NCBI GenBank assembly: GCA_000171875.1
Contig: ABHI01000003.1
Location: 186,001-250,000, forward strand
Length of the DNA: 64,000 nt
Source of the DNA: Flavobacteriales bacterium ALC-1
GTDB lineage: Bacteria; Bacteroidota; Bacteroidia; Flavobacteriales; Flavobacteriaceae
Direction of reading: 5' to 3'
Part shown: piece by piece, positions 16,185-24,936 of the stretch
How positions within the stretch are numbered: the stretch's first letter is position 1
How the letters are laid out: the number at the start of each line of letters is the position of its first letter
Translations under genes and position numbers: made by a program
The notes under the pieces: generated by a model
Told to the model about the DNA's origin: nothing
The model's input: only the letters and a program-made list of their open reading frames with translations
Database searches by the model: none

Positions 16185-18503
16185 ATGAAAAAAATAATAG
16201 CGATTGTTTGTGTATGTTTTTTATTTGCTTGCAGCAATAAAAAAACAGCATCTATAATAAATGTTTCTAATATAGACGAGCTTGCTAAAGCTATAGATAG
16301 TTGTAAAGCTGGTGATGAGATTGTTTTAGCAAATGGGATTTGGAAAGATGTCCAAATAAAGTTTAGGGGCAAAGGTACAAAAGACAATCCTATAGTTTTA
16401 AAAGCCGAAACACCAGGCAAGGTTTCAATAGAAGGACAATCGTATTTAAAATTTGGTGGTGAATATTTAGTTGTTGAAGGCTTACATTTTAAAAATGGGT
16501 TTTCTCCTTCAAACGCAGTCATAGATTTTAAAATTGGGCATAAAGATGCACCAGATGAAATATCAAATAATTGTAAAGTTACCAACTGTGTTATAGAAGA
16601 TTTCAATAAACCAAAGCGTGATAAGAGTGATTTATGGGTACAATTTTGGGGTAGACATAATGAGTTAAGTAACTGTTACATTGCAGGAAAAACAAATAGA
16701 GGACCAACAGTTAGAGTGAGTATAGCAGGTATAGAAAGTATTAATAATTACCATCAAATTGTTAATAATCATTTTGGACCACGACCAGTAAAAGGTGGTC
16801 CAAGTGGTGAAACTATTCAATTAGGTGATAGTTACACATCTATGTCGCCAAGTCATACTTACGTTGTGAATAATTTATTTGAAGAGTGTAACGGTGAAGT
16901 GGAAGTGATTTCTAGTAAAACAAACTTCAATATTTTTAAGAATAATGTATTCTATAAAAGTGAAGGTTCTTTAGTAACACGTCATGGTAATTATGTCACT
17001 GTAGATGGAAATTATTTTATAGGAGATGGTGTCAATGAAAATTATGGTGGTATTCGAATAATAAACACTGGACATTGGGTCGTCAATAATTATTTTTATG
17101 GTCTTAAAGGGAAAAGTTTTAGAAGCCCTTTGGCAGTAATGAATGGTATTCCTAAATCGCCATTAAATCGTTATAACCAAGTGACAGATGTTGTAGTGGC
17201 TTATAATACTTATATCAATTGTAGTTCGCCATGGCAATTTGGTGTTGGGCAAAATTTAGCGCAATCTGATGTATTGCCTAAATCTGAAATACGTTCAGCA
17301 AGAGCTATAAGAACTACAGTTGCTAATAACATTATATATAATGAAAAAGGCCTTGAAAGTATTGTTGTTGAAAACGATAAAGCAGATGGTGTGACTTTTA
17401 AAAACAACATCATAAACAATCAAGGTGTAAAATTTAATAATTTTGATGATGGTATTGTTGAAGCATCATTAGAACTTAGAGAATTATCGGATAACATATT
17501 TATACCTGTAGGTATGCCAGACGACTTTGAAGCTTATAATGGTTTCGATTTTAATACTATTGAAGCAGATTTATTAGGTGTTTCTAGAAAAGACAATAAA
17601 AATATTGGAGCGATTACTGGTGTTGATGTTTCGAATCCAAATATTTTGGACAAATCAAAATATGGTACTTCTTGGTTTTCAAATGAAGTTGAAGCCAAAG
17701 AACCAACAATTCATACTGTGACTAAAGCTGAAGAGTTACAATCTAAAATAGATGCTGCAAGCAATGGTGATATCATTGTACTATCTGAAGGTGTTTATAA
17801 TGTAGCAAACCCTTTAGTAATTAATAAAACAATTACTATTCAATCTGAAGGGAAAGCACAGGTTGTTTATTCTGGAGCATCTACCACACCTTTATTTTCA
17901 TTACTACCTTATGGAAAACTAACCGTAAATAATTTAATCTTAAAAGGAAACAATTCAAACTACGCTTTTGCAAGTTTAAAAGAAAACATGTCTAATCATT
18001 TCGGTTTAACGGTTTCAAATTCTGAAATAAGCAATTTTAATTATGTGTTAAAAGCATATAAAGAATCATTTGCAGAACGAGTGACCTTTGAAAATAGCTC
18101 GATTTCTAATTGCGAAAACGGAATAGAACTATCAGAAGAAAAAAATGATAAAGGCGATTATAACACCGAATATTTAACCATAAATAATTGTAATTTCAAC
18201 AACGTTAAACAAAATGTTATTGATTATTATAGAGGCGGTTATGATGAATCTACCATTGGTGGAAATCTATTAGTTAGCAATAGCACATTCACAAATTGTG
18301 GTGAAAAAGAGAAAAACAAGAGACTACTCAACCACAACGGAATTATTAATGTGAATATTACTAAAAATACATTTAAAAACAATAAGGTAAAGTTTGTTTC
18401 AATTCTTTGGGGAGCAAAAAATAATGTCGAATCAGAGAATACTTTAGCTAATTCGGGACAAATTAAGACTGAAGAAAATTTAGTTATGACATTGATGTAC
18501 TAA
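16185..18503 (+). CDS. PL6 alginate lyase, two-domain lipoprotein
   Basis: 772 residues. Lipobox cysteine at C16 (LFACS). The N-terminal right-handed beta helix (about 24-480) has the PL6 catalytic pattern: calcium-binding E238 and E240, base K245 and acid R266 in RHG. The Lys-to-Arg spacing of 21 is the same as in chondroitinase B and AlyGC. A second beta-helix domain (about 505-770) follows, as in long AlyGC-type PL6 enzymes that dimerise through it. It cleaves alginate, often at guluronate-containing sites, near or at the outer membrane. It has no recognisable operator of its own and follows a terminator, so it may rely on read-through or on a promoter I cannot see. Confidence 0.93.
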   Translation: MKKIIAIVCVCFLFACSNKKTASIINVSNIDELAKAIDSCKAGDEIVLANGIWKDVQIKFRGKGTKDNPIVLKAETPGKVSIEGQSYLKFGGEYLVVEGLHFKNGFSPSNAVIDFKIGHKDAPDEISNNCKVTNCVIEDFNKPKRDKSDLWVQFWGRHNELSNCYIAGKTNRGPTVRVSIAGIESINNYHQIVNNHFGPRPVKGGPSGETIQLGDSYTSMSPSHTYVVNNLFEECNGEVEVISSKTNFNIFKNNVFYKSEGSLVTRHGNYVTVDGNYFIGDGVNENYGGIRIINTGHWVVNNYFYGLKGKSFRSPLAVMNGIPKSPLNRYNQVTDVVVAYNTYINCSSPWQFGVGQNLAQSDVLPKSEIRSARAIRTTVANNIIYNEKGLESIVVENDKADGVTFKNNIINNQGVKFNNFDDGIVEASLELRELSDNIFIPVGMPDDFEAYNGFDFNTIEADLLGVSRKDNKNIGAITGVDVSNPNILDKSKYGTSWFSNEVEAKEPTIHTVTKAEELQSKIDAASNGDIIVLSEGVYNVANPLVINKTITIQSEGKAQVVYSGASTTPLFSLLPYGKLTVNNLILKGNNSNYAFASLKENMSNHFGLTVSNSEISNFNYVLKAYKESFAERVTFENSSISNCENGIELSEEKNDKGDYNTEYLTINNCNFNNVKQNVIDYYRGGYDESTIGGNLLVSNSTFTNCGEKEKNKRLLNHNGIINVNITKNTFKNNKVKFVSILWGAKNNVESENTLANSGQIKTEENLVMTLMY

Positions 18504-18525
18504 TTAACATTTAACTACCATTTCA

Positions 18526-19560
18526 ATGAAAAAAACAGGCATATCAATACTCATTTTACTGGCATTGTTTGCCTGTAAAAACAATTCTAAAGAGAATATA
18601 GATACAACTAGCCAGATTGAAAATGAAGACATTGCAAAATACCCAAGCAATGTTATTCCGTTTATGGATAAATGGAGGATTCTTTTAGGAGATGGAACAC
18701 GTACAGATAGTTTAATTAATTTTCAAAAAGATGACTTTTTTTATGTTGAAAATGAAGATGGTACAGATTGGGTTGTTTATAAAACACCAAATTCTGGTAT
18801 TACTTCAAGAACATCAAGCAATACAAGGACAGAATTAGGAGAAAAGGCGCACTGGATTCCAGAAACTGGTGGTAAATTAACTGGGACTTTAAAAGTACAG
18901 CACGTCTCAACAACTGGTGATGCAACGGCTGCTTCATCTTATTCAGTTGTAGTCGGACAAATTCATAGTGACGAAGGTCACGAAAATGAACCACTAAAAA
19001 TCTATTACAAAAAATTTCCAAGTCACACAAAAGGTTCAATATTTTGGAATTATGAAATTAATACAGAAGGCGATAACATTGGAAGATTTGATTATTCTAC
19101 AGCAGTTTGGGGACATGATTTTTCCGTTGTGGGTTCAAGTCCAACAGAATATCCAAAAGAACCCGAAAACGGTGTTGCTTTAGGTGAAGAATTTAGTTAT
19201 GAGGTAAACGTCTACAAAGGCATAATGTATTTGACTTTTACTAGTGAAGGTCACGAAACGATGACATTTATAAAGAGTTTAATAAAATCCGAATTTTCTA
19301 CAAAAGCAGATATTCCAGAACAAGTTAAAAGAGTATATGCAAACAGAGAAAAAGGTGGAGGAGTTGAAAGAGATACTGCCTACGCTGGTGAAATAAATTA
19401 CTTTAAGCAAGGTGCTTACAATCAAGCGAATGCTAAATCTACTAAGTCAGAAGTATATGGTGGTGATATTGCAAAACAATATGCTAATGGAAGTTACGCT
19501 GAGGTTTGGTTTAAAGAAGCTACAGTAGGTTCGGGAACGCAACCAAATAAAAACCAATAG
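18526..19560 (+). CDS. PL7 alginate lyase, lipoprotein (first of two close paralogues)
   Basis: 344 residues with lipobox cysteine C17 (ALFAC). PL7 motifs: RTELGE (101-106), QIH (145-147, in VVVGQIHSDEGHENEPLK) and INYFKQGAYNQ near the C-terminus. The insert KKFPSHTKGS and the WGHDFSVVG block are shared with the gene at 23837, so the two are paralogues of one PL7 subfamily. They differ from the shorter enzymes at 14175 and 41733. The layout resembles PL7 subfamily 5 exolytic enzymes, but that assignment is inference. It lies 22 bp after PL6 in the same run of genes. Confidence 0.9.
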   Translation: MKKTGISILILLALFACKNNSKENIDTTSQIENEDIAKYPSNVIPFMDKWRILLGDGTRTDSLINFQKDDFFYVENEDGTDWVVYKTPNSGITSRTSSNTRTELGEKAHWIPETGGKLTGTLKVQHVSTTGDATAASSYSVVVGQIHSDEGHENEPLKIYYKKFPSHTKGSIFWNYEINTEGDNIGRFDYSTAVWGHDFSVVGSSPTEYPKEPENGVALGEEFSYEVNVYKGIMYLTFTSEGHETMTFIKSLIKSEFSTKADIPEQVKRVYANREKGGGVERDTAYAGEINYFKQGAYNQANAKSTKSEVYGGDIAKQYANGSYAEVWFKEATVGSGTQPNKNQ

Positions 19561-19583
19561 TGAAGAATTTAATTAAGTATAAG

Positions 19584-20645
19584 ATGAAATATTTATGCGT
19601 TTTATGGCTACTCTTTTTATCTTTTAATATAAATGGACAAATTGTTTTAGATGCAGACGGACCAGGAAATACTTATAGTTTAATTACATCAGTATTAGCA
19701 CCTGGTTACAATCCCATTGAAGTACCAGATTGTAATCATACAAGCTTTGGCGATCATATTGATGAAGTTTATGATACTGATTTAAATATAAATGTCTTTC
19801 GCTTTTATATACATGTATCACCTGATGATGATAGGTGTATTAATTTTGATAGACAGCGTAACGAAATAAAAACTTATAATCAATCTCCAGATAACTTACT
19901 TGGTGTGGTCGGTGAAAAAGTGATTTATAAATGGAAATTTAAATTGCCAAGTGGTTTTCAATCCTCTTCAAATTTCACACACATACACCAATTAAAATCT
20001 GTAGGAGGTCCTTTAGCAAGTATGCCAATGTATACGTTAACTACACGTAAATCAAATCCAGATCGATTAGAATTGCGTTATGCTGAAACTGACTCACAAA
20101 TTACGTTAGCGCAAACAGATTTATTACCGCTTGTAGATACGTGGTTAGATGTTACCGAAACTATAATATATGGTACGACAGGGTCGTATAGCATTGAAAT
20201 AAAACAGGTGAGTAATAATGTTATATTATTTACCTATTCAAATAACAATATCATTAATTGGAGACAAGATGCAGAATTTGTCAGACCAAAATGGGGAATT
20301 TATAGAAGTTTGAATAACGTCCAAGACCTGAGAGACGAAAGCGTATTATTTGCAAATTTTAGTATTGAAGAAGTAGAACCCTTGTCCGTTGGGGATTCAG
20401 AATTAAATAATGAGTTTTTTATTTTTCCGAATCCTGCTCAAAACATTTTGCAGTTTAAGAATGTTCCTCTTGAAGCTAATTTGATTAAAGTATTTAGTAT
20501 AGAAGGAAGGAAAATTATGGATAAAGCTATCGATAATAATACTGATGTTATTCTTGATGTTTCTTCATTATTACAAGGTACATATATAATTAACTTAAGC
20601 GGAAAACTATTAAGCCAATCAAAATTAATTGTAATATCTAATTAA
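19584..20645 (+). CDS. Secreted jelly-roll protein, candidate polysaccharide lyase, T9SS cargo
   Basis: 353 residues from the ATG at 19584, which opens a proper signal peptide (MKYLCVLWLLFLSFNINGQ); a GTG eight codons upstream is also in frame. The middle (about 20-265) looks like a concanavalin A-like beta jelly roll: DRQRNEIKTYNQ recalls the Arg/Glu motif of jelly-roll lyases, FTHIHQLKSVGG recalls their catalytic His segment, and RPKWGIYRSL is a late strand seen in heparin-lyase-I-like folds. The last 75 or so residues are a T9SS type A sorting domain (FFIFPNPAQNILQF). I cannot place it in a numbered PL family. Sitting between a PL7 and sugar-acid enzymes, it is a good candidate for an undescribed lyase. 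Confidence 0.6.
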   Translation: MKYLCVLWLLFLSFNINGQIVLDADGPGNTYSLITSVLAPGYNPIEVPDCNHTSFGDHIDEVYDTDLNINVFRFYIHVSPDDDRCINFDRQRNEIKTYNQSPDNLLGVVGEKVIYKWKFKLPSGFQSSSNFTHIHQLKSVGGPLASMPMYTLTTRKSNPDRLELRYAETDSQITLAQTDLLPLVDTWLDVTETIIYGTTGSYSIEIKQVSNNVILFTYSNNNIINWRQDAEFVRPKWGIYRSLNNVQDLRDESVLFANFSIEEVEPLSVGDSELNNEFFIFPNPAQNILQFKNVPLEANLIKVFSIEGRKIMDKAIDNNTDVILDVSSLLQGTYIINLSGKLLSQSKLIVISN

Positions 20646-22528
20646 TGAATAGAGTAATTTTTATAATGGGAGTTTCTGGATCTGGAAAAAGCACCATTGG
20701 AGAATTACTTGCCAAAGATTTAGACATTCCTTTTTTTGATGGTGATTATTTTCATTCAGAAAGTAATGTAGCTAAAATGTCAAGCGGACAACCTTTAAAT
20801 GATAAAGACCGAAAAGGCTGGCTAGAGACTTTAAACAATTTGGCAAAAAGACAATTGACTAAAAACAGTTGCATCATTGCTTGTTCTGCATTGAAGCAAA
20901 AGTATCGTGATAAATTAAGTCGAAACATTGTGAATGAGTCAAAATGGGTTTATTTATCCGGTTCGTTTGAACAGATTTTTGAAAGAGTAAATAAACGATC
21001 TAATCACTTTATGCCTTCTGAGTTGCTAAAATCTCAATTCGATATTCTAGAAAATCCTATAGAAGCAATACAAATAGATATTAGTTTATCACTAGAAAAT
21101 ATTATAAAAAAAATCAAAAGTAATTTAATGAATACATCAGAATTTGGACTGTTTGGTTTAGGTGTAATGGGAAAAAGTTTGTGTAGAAATTTGGTTAATA
21201 ATGGTTTTAAGATATCTATGTTTAATAGACATGTTAATGATTTAGAGGAAGATGTAGCTACAAACTTTAAAGCACAATTTATGGAATTGTCTAACGCTAT
21301 TGCTTTTGATAATATTTCAGCTTTTGTCAATTCTATACAACAGCCAAGAAGGATAATGCTCATGGTTAATGCAGGCAAAACAATAGATGATGTCATTGAA
21401 GATCTTTTGCCTCATTTATCTGAAAATGATATTTTAATTGATGGAGGCAACTCAAACTATAAGAAAACAAAAGAACGTTATGAGTATTTAAAAACTAAAA
21501 GCATTCACTTTATTGGAGCTGGAGTTTCAGGTGGAGAAGAAGGAGCTTTAAAAGGACCATCTATTATGCCAAGTGGTGATATAGAAATATATAAAAAAGT
21601 AAAACTTTATCTCGAAACGATTTCAGCTAAAGACAAAAACAATTTACCATGTTGCACCTATGTTGGTCCAGAAGGTAGTGGTCACTTTATCAAAATGGTG
21701 CATAATGGAATTGAGTATGTAGAAATGCAGTTGTTAGCAGAGGTAGCTACTATTTTAGAAGCATTAGGTCAAAACCCAGATGAGATTGCAAATACTTTAG
21801 AAAGTTGGAAGGATGAGGTAGGTAGTTACTTGTTAGATATAACAACTTCAATTTTTAGGAAAAAAGAAAGTAACGAATGGTTAGTAAATAAAATTTTAGA
21901 TAAAGCTGGCAATAAGGGTACAGGAAATTGGACTACAATAGCTTCTGCAGAGCTAGGAGTGCCAAGTACATTAGTAGCTTCAGCTTTATTTACCAGATAT
22001 ATGTCGTTTTATAAGAAAGAACGTCTTCAATTGAATAAGAGTTTTAAAAAAGGAAATTATGTTGAATTGAAAATAACACCTAGAGAATTGTTTGAAGCCT
22101 ATCAGTTTGCGAGAATTATAAATCATTATCAAGGATTTAAACTCATAGCAGAAGCTTCTAAATCTTATGATTGGAATATGAATCTTAGTGAAGTAGCAAG
22201 AATCTGGACAGCAGGTTGTATCATTAAGTCCAAGCTTATGGAAGATTTGGTTGAAACCTTTAAAAAGACATCTAACCTATTATCCAATAAAAAAATCATA
22301 AATGTTATTAATCAGTATAAACCTTCTACTAAGGTAGTGGTTTTACAGTCTATTCTTAATAATATTTCAACACCTGCGTTAAGTGAAGCAATTCAATTTT
22401 TTAATGGAATTACAACAGCATATTCTTCAGCAAATGTCATACAAGCACAACGCGATTATTTTGGTGCTCATACCTATCAAAGATTAGGTGATACCTCTAA
22501 AAAAAATTATCATACCAACTGGAAATAA
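20645..22528 (+). CDS. Gluconokinase / 6-phosphogluconate dehydrogenase fusion
   Basis: 627 residues with two complete enzymes in one frame. Residues 1-160 are GntK-type gluconokinase: P-loop MGVSGSGKST, FFDGDYFH, CSALKQKYRD and VYLSGSFEQI. Residues 165-627 are 6-phosphogluconate dehydrogenase: GLGVMG, DGGNSNYKKT, GVSGGEEGALKGPSIMPSG, KMVHNGIEY with the catalytic Lys, GNKGTGNWT, and the C-terminal FGAHTYQRLGD. Together they would convert gluconate to ribulose-5-phosphate, CO2 and NAD(P)H. There is no stop between the domains; Met162 (ATG at 21128) could be an internal start giving free dehydrogenase. The gene overlaps the stop of the jelly-roll gene by one base. Neither enzyme belongs to the usual alginate pathway. 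Confidence 0.92.
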   Translation: MNRVIFIMGVSGSGKSTIGELLAKDLDIPFFDGDYFHSESNVAKMSSGQPLNDKDRKGWLETLNNLAKRQLTKNSCIIACSALKQKYRDKLSRNIVNESKWVYLSGSFEQIFERVNKRSNHFMPSELLKSQFDILENPIEAIQIDISLSLENIIKKIKSNLMNTSEFGLFGLGVMGKSLCRNLVNNGFKISMFNRHVNDLEEDVATNFKAQFMELSNAIAFDNISAFVNSIQQPRRIMLMVNAGKTIDDVIEDLLPHLSENDILIDGGNSNYKKTKERYEYLKTKSIHFIGAGVSGGEEGALKGPSIMPSGDIEIYKKVKLYLETISAKDKNNLPCCTYVGPEGSGHFIKMVHNGIEYVEMQLLAEVATILEALGQNPDEIANTLESWKDEVGSYLLDITTSIFRKKESNEWLVNKILDKAGNKGTGNWTTIASAELGVPSTLVASALFTRYMSFYKKERLQLNKSFKKGNYVELKITPRELFEAYQFARIINHYQGFKLIAEASKSYDWNMNLSEVARIWTAGCIIKSKLMEDLVETFKKTSNLLSNKKIINVINQYKPSTKVVVLQSILNNISTPALSEAIQFFNGITTAYSSANVIQAQRDYFGAHTYQRLGDTSKKNYHTNWK

Positions 22529-22543
22529 AAACGAACTCTAACT

Positions 22544-23818
22544 ATGAAAGCATCAACAACTAAAAAATCATTTCTCAAAAAGATTATAGCTATAATATTG
22601 GGTTTTGGACCTGGTATTTTTGCCATTGGTTATACCATTGGCACTGGTAGTGTTACCTCAATGATTGTAGCAGGAAGCAAATTTAATATGCAATTGCTTT
22701 GGGTGTTGTTTTTAAGTTGTTTGTTTTCAGGAATTTTGATGTTTGCTTATGGTAATTATGCCTTGTTGACTGGTGAAACTGCGCTTTACGGTTTCAAAAA
22801 GCATCTAAAATATGGTAAGATATTAGCGGTCTTGATTATTGTAGGTATAACCTTTGGTCAATGGAATTCGCTTATGGGAATTTTAGGAATTTCGTCAAAC
22901 ATTATTTTTGAAATATTAGCCTTAAATTTTGAAGGTTTAAGTGCTCATAAATATGGTGCAGTTCTGACCATTGCGATTATAATAATTGTCACTTTTTACC
23001 TGTTGATGCTAGTAGGTAAATACACCTTTTTTGAAAAGATATTAATCATATTTGTAACACTAATGGGTGTGTCATTCTTGCTTTCATTATTCTTTGTGCA
23101 ACCACTTCCAGTAGATGTTGTTAAAGGGCTAATTCCAACGATTCCAAATATACCAGGAGGTAAAATGTTAGTTGCTGCTTTTGTTGGTACTACCATGGCA
23201 GCCGCAACGTTTTTGTCTAGACCACTTTTTGTAAAAGGGAAAGGATGGACGATTAAAAATCTAAAACAACAAAAAAAGGATGCTATTACTGCAGCGGTTT
23301 TAATATTTGTTATTAGTGGTGTAATAATGGCTGTCGCAGCTGGAGCTTTGTTTTATCAAGGTAAAGAGGTAACACATGTATTAGATATGGCAAATACTTT
23401 AGAGCCAGTTGCTGGAAAATGGGCAGTAACTATTTTCTTTTTCGGAGCGTTAAGTGCTGGTTTGTCTTCTATTTTCCCCTGTTTGTTAATTGCACCACTT
23501 TTGGTTGCTGATTATCAATCAGGAGCTTTAGATACCAATTCACGTCAGTTTAGAATTATAACTGCTATTGCATGTTTGGTAGCATTAATTGGTCCTGCAT
23601 TCGGTGCTAACCCTATTGAAATTCAAATCCTATCGCAAGTATTTAATGTATTTGTTTTACCTGCTGTAATATTTGGGATTATACTAATGTTAAGAAGTAA
23701 AAAAGTAATGAAAGATTATAAAACAAATCTTGGTGTTTATATTGGCCTGTTTGCAGCATTATTCTTTTCTCTAGTGATCTCATATAACGGAATCATAGCT
23801 TTATCAGAATATTTTTAA
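22544..23818 (+). CDS. Nramp-family transporter homologue lacking the metal-site motifs
   Basis: 424 residues and eleven or so membrane helices with clear Nramp similarity in helix 1 (AIGY...AGSKFNMQLLW, compare AIGYIDPGN..AGASFGYQLLW in MntH). The metal-binding DPGN of helix 1 is replaced by G33-T-G-S36. The Met-Pro-His of helix 6 is replaced by small residues in VGTTMAAATFLS. With neither ligand set present, Mn or Fe transport is unlikely. The gene follows the gluconokinase/6PGDH fusion by 15 bp and precedes a PL7 lyase, so an organic substrate such as gluconate or a uronate derivative, or magnesium, is possible. The substrate is inference. Confidence 0.8.
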   Translation: MKASTTKKSFLKKIIAIILGFGPGIFAIGYTIGTGSVTSMIVAGSKFNMQLLWVLFLSCLFSGILMFAYGNYALLTGETALYGFKKHLKYGKILAVLIIVGITFGQWNSLMGILGISSNIIFEILALNFEGLSAHKYGAVLTIAIIIIVTFYLLMLVGKYTFFEKILIIFVTLMGVSFLLSLFFVQPLPVDVVKGLIPTIPNIPGGKMLVAAFVGTTMAAATFLSRPLFVKGKGWTIKNLKQQKKDAITAAVLIFVISGVIMAVAAGALFYQGKEVTHVLDMANTLEPVAGKWAVTIFFFGALSAGLSSIFPCLLIAPLLVADYQSGALDTNSRQFRIITAIACLVALIGPAFGANPIEIQILSQVFNVFVLPAVIFGIILMLRSKKVMKDYKTNLGVYIGLFAALFFSLVISYNGIIALSEYF

Positions 23819-23836
23819 AAATAAAAAGTATTAATT

Positions 23837-24916
23837 ATGAATATAAAAAATATAAGATTCTTTATAAGTTTTAGCATTTTAGTAATGCTAATAAGCTGTA
23901 ACGATGCAACTAAGAAATCAAATAAGGAAGAAACACCTAAAACCGTTTACGCAAGTGACGTTATTCCGTTTTTCAACGACTGGAATTTAATTTTAGGAGA
24001 TGGTTCTAACGCAGGAAAAGCAAATAATTTTGAGCATAACGATTTCTTTTATACCGCAAGTGATGGCAAAGAAGATTGGGTAGTTTATAAAACACCTAAT
24101 GCTGGAGATACACATGGCACATCTAATAATTGTAGAACCGAATTGGCACAATTGAAAAAGTGGTATCCTGAAACTGCTGATGATAAATTATCGGCTACAC
24201 TTAAAATTATGAATGTGTCTACAACAGGTGATGCCAGAGTAGCAGCTTCATATTCAGTAGTTATTGGGCAGATTCATAGTGCAGACGGTCACGAAAACGA
24301 ACCGCTTAAAATATTCTATAAGAAATTTCCAGGCCACACCAAGGGTTCTGTGTTTTGGCATTACGAAATTAATACAGCAAGTGATGACAATTCTGGGCGA
24401 TGGGATTATTCTACAGCAGTTTGGGGACATGACTTTTCGGTTGTTGGTGAAACAGAAAACACTTATCCTGAAGAACCTAAAGATGGTATTGCTTTAGATG
24501 AGGAATTTAGTTATAAAATTGAAGTACAAGATGGTATTATGAATTTAACTTTTACGAGTAAAGATCATGAAATCAAAACTTTTTCAAAAAATTTAATTAA
24601 ATCAGAATATGCAACTAAAGAAGACATGCCAGAGCAAACTCAGAAATTATTTGTGCCTATTGGTCAAGATGGAGTAGAACGTGAAAATGCCTATGCTGGT
24701 GAAGGTTGTTTCTTTAAGTTAGGTTCATATAATCAAACCAATGGAAAATCACCAGAGGTTAATAAAAATTGGTGTTCTGGTGCAGAAACGCATGGTGGTG
24801 ATATTCAAAAACAATATGCAGATGGAAATTATGCCGAAGTTTGGTTTAAAACGGCAAGTATAAGCATTAGTGAAACTGCTGTGTCTAATCAAGGCTATTT
24901 TGCTAAGAACGATTAA
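23837..24916 (+). CDS. PL7 alginate lyase, lipoprotein (second paralogue)
   Basis: 359 residues, lipobox cysteine C21 (VMLISC). It closely parallels the protein at 18526: CRTELAQ, VVIGQIHSADGHENEPLK, KKFPGHTKGSVFW, WGHDFSVVG and a terminal FFKLGSYNQ. It has the three PL7 catalytic motifs and adds a cysteine pair (C-x-SGAE region) near the C-terminus. The duplication probably arose within this locus, because no other region intervenes except the kinase fusion and transporter. Divergence between the copies suggests different block or chain-length preference, which is inference. Confidence 0.9.
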   Translation: MNIKNIRFFISFSILVMLISCNDATKKSNKEETPKTVYASDVIPFFNDWNLILGDGSNAGKANNFEHNDFFYTASDGKEDWVVYKTPNAGDTHGTSNNCRTELAQLKKWYPETADDKLSATLKIMNVSTTGDARVAASYSVVIGQIHSADGHENEPLKIFYKKFPGHTKGSVFWHYEINTASDDNSGRWDYSTAVWGHDFSVVGETENTYPEEPKDGIALDEEFSYKIEVQDGIMNLTFTSKDHEIKTFSKNLIKSEYATKEDMPEQTQKLFVPIGQDGVERENAYAGEGCFFKLGSYNQTNGKSPEVNKNWCSGAETHGGDIQKQYADGNYAEVWFKTASISISETAVSNQGYFAKND

Positions 24917-24936
24917 TCCAATTAAATTAGAATAAC

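Noticed and set aside
16154..16606. Minus-strand open frame of 150 codons opposite the PL6 gene
   Set aside because: It mirrors the coding frame of PL6, has no family resemblance and no promoter; it is a shadow of the real gene.
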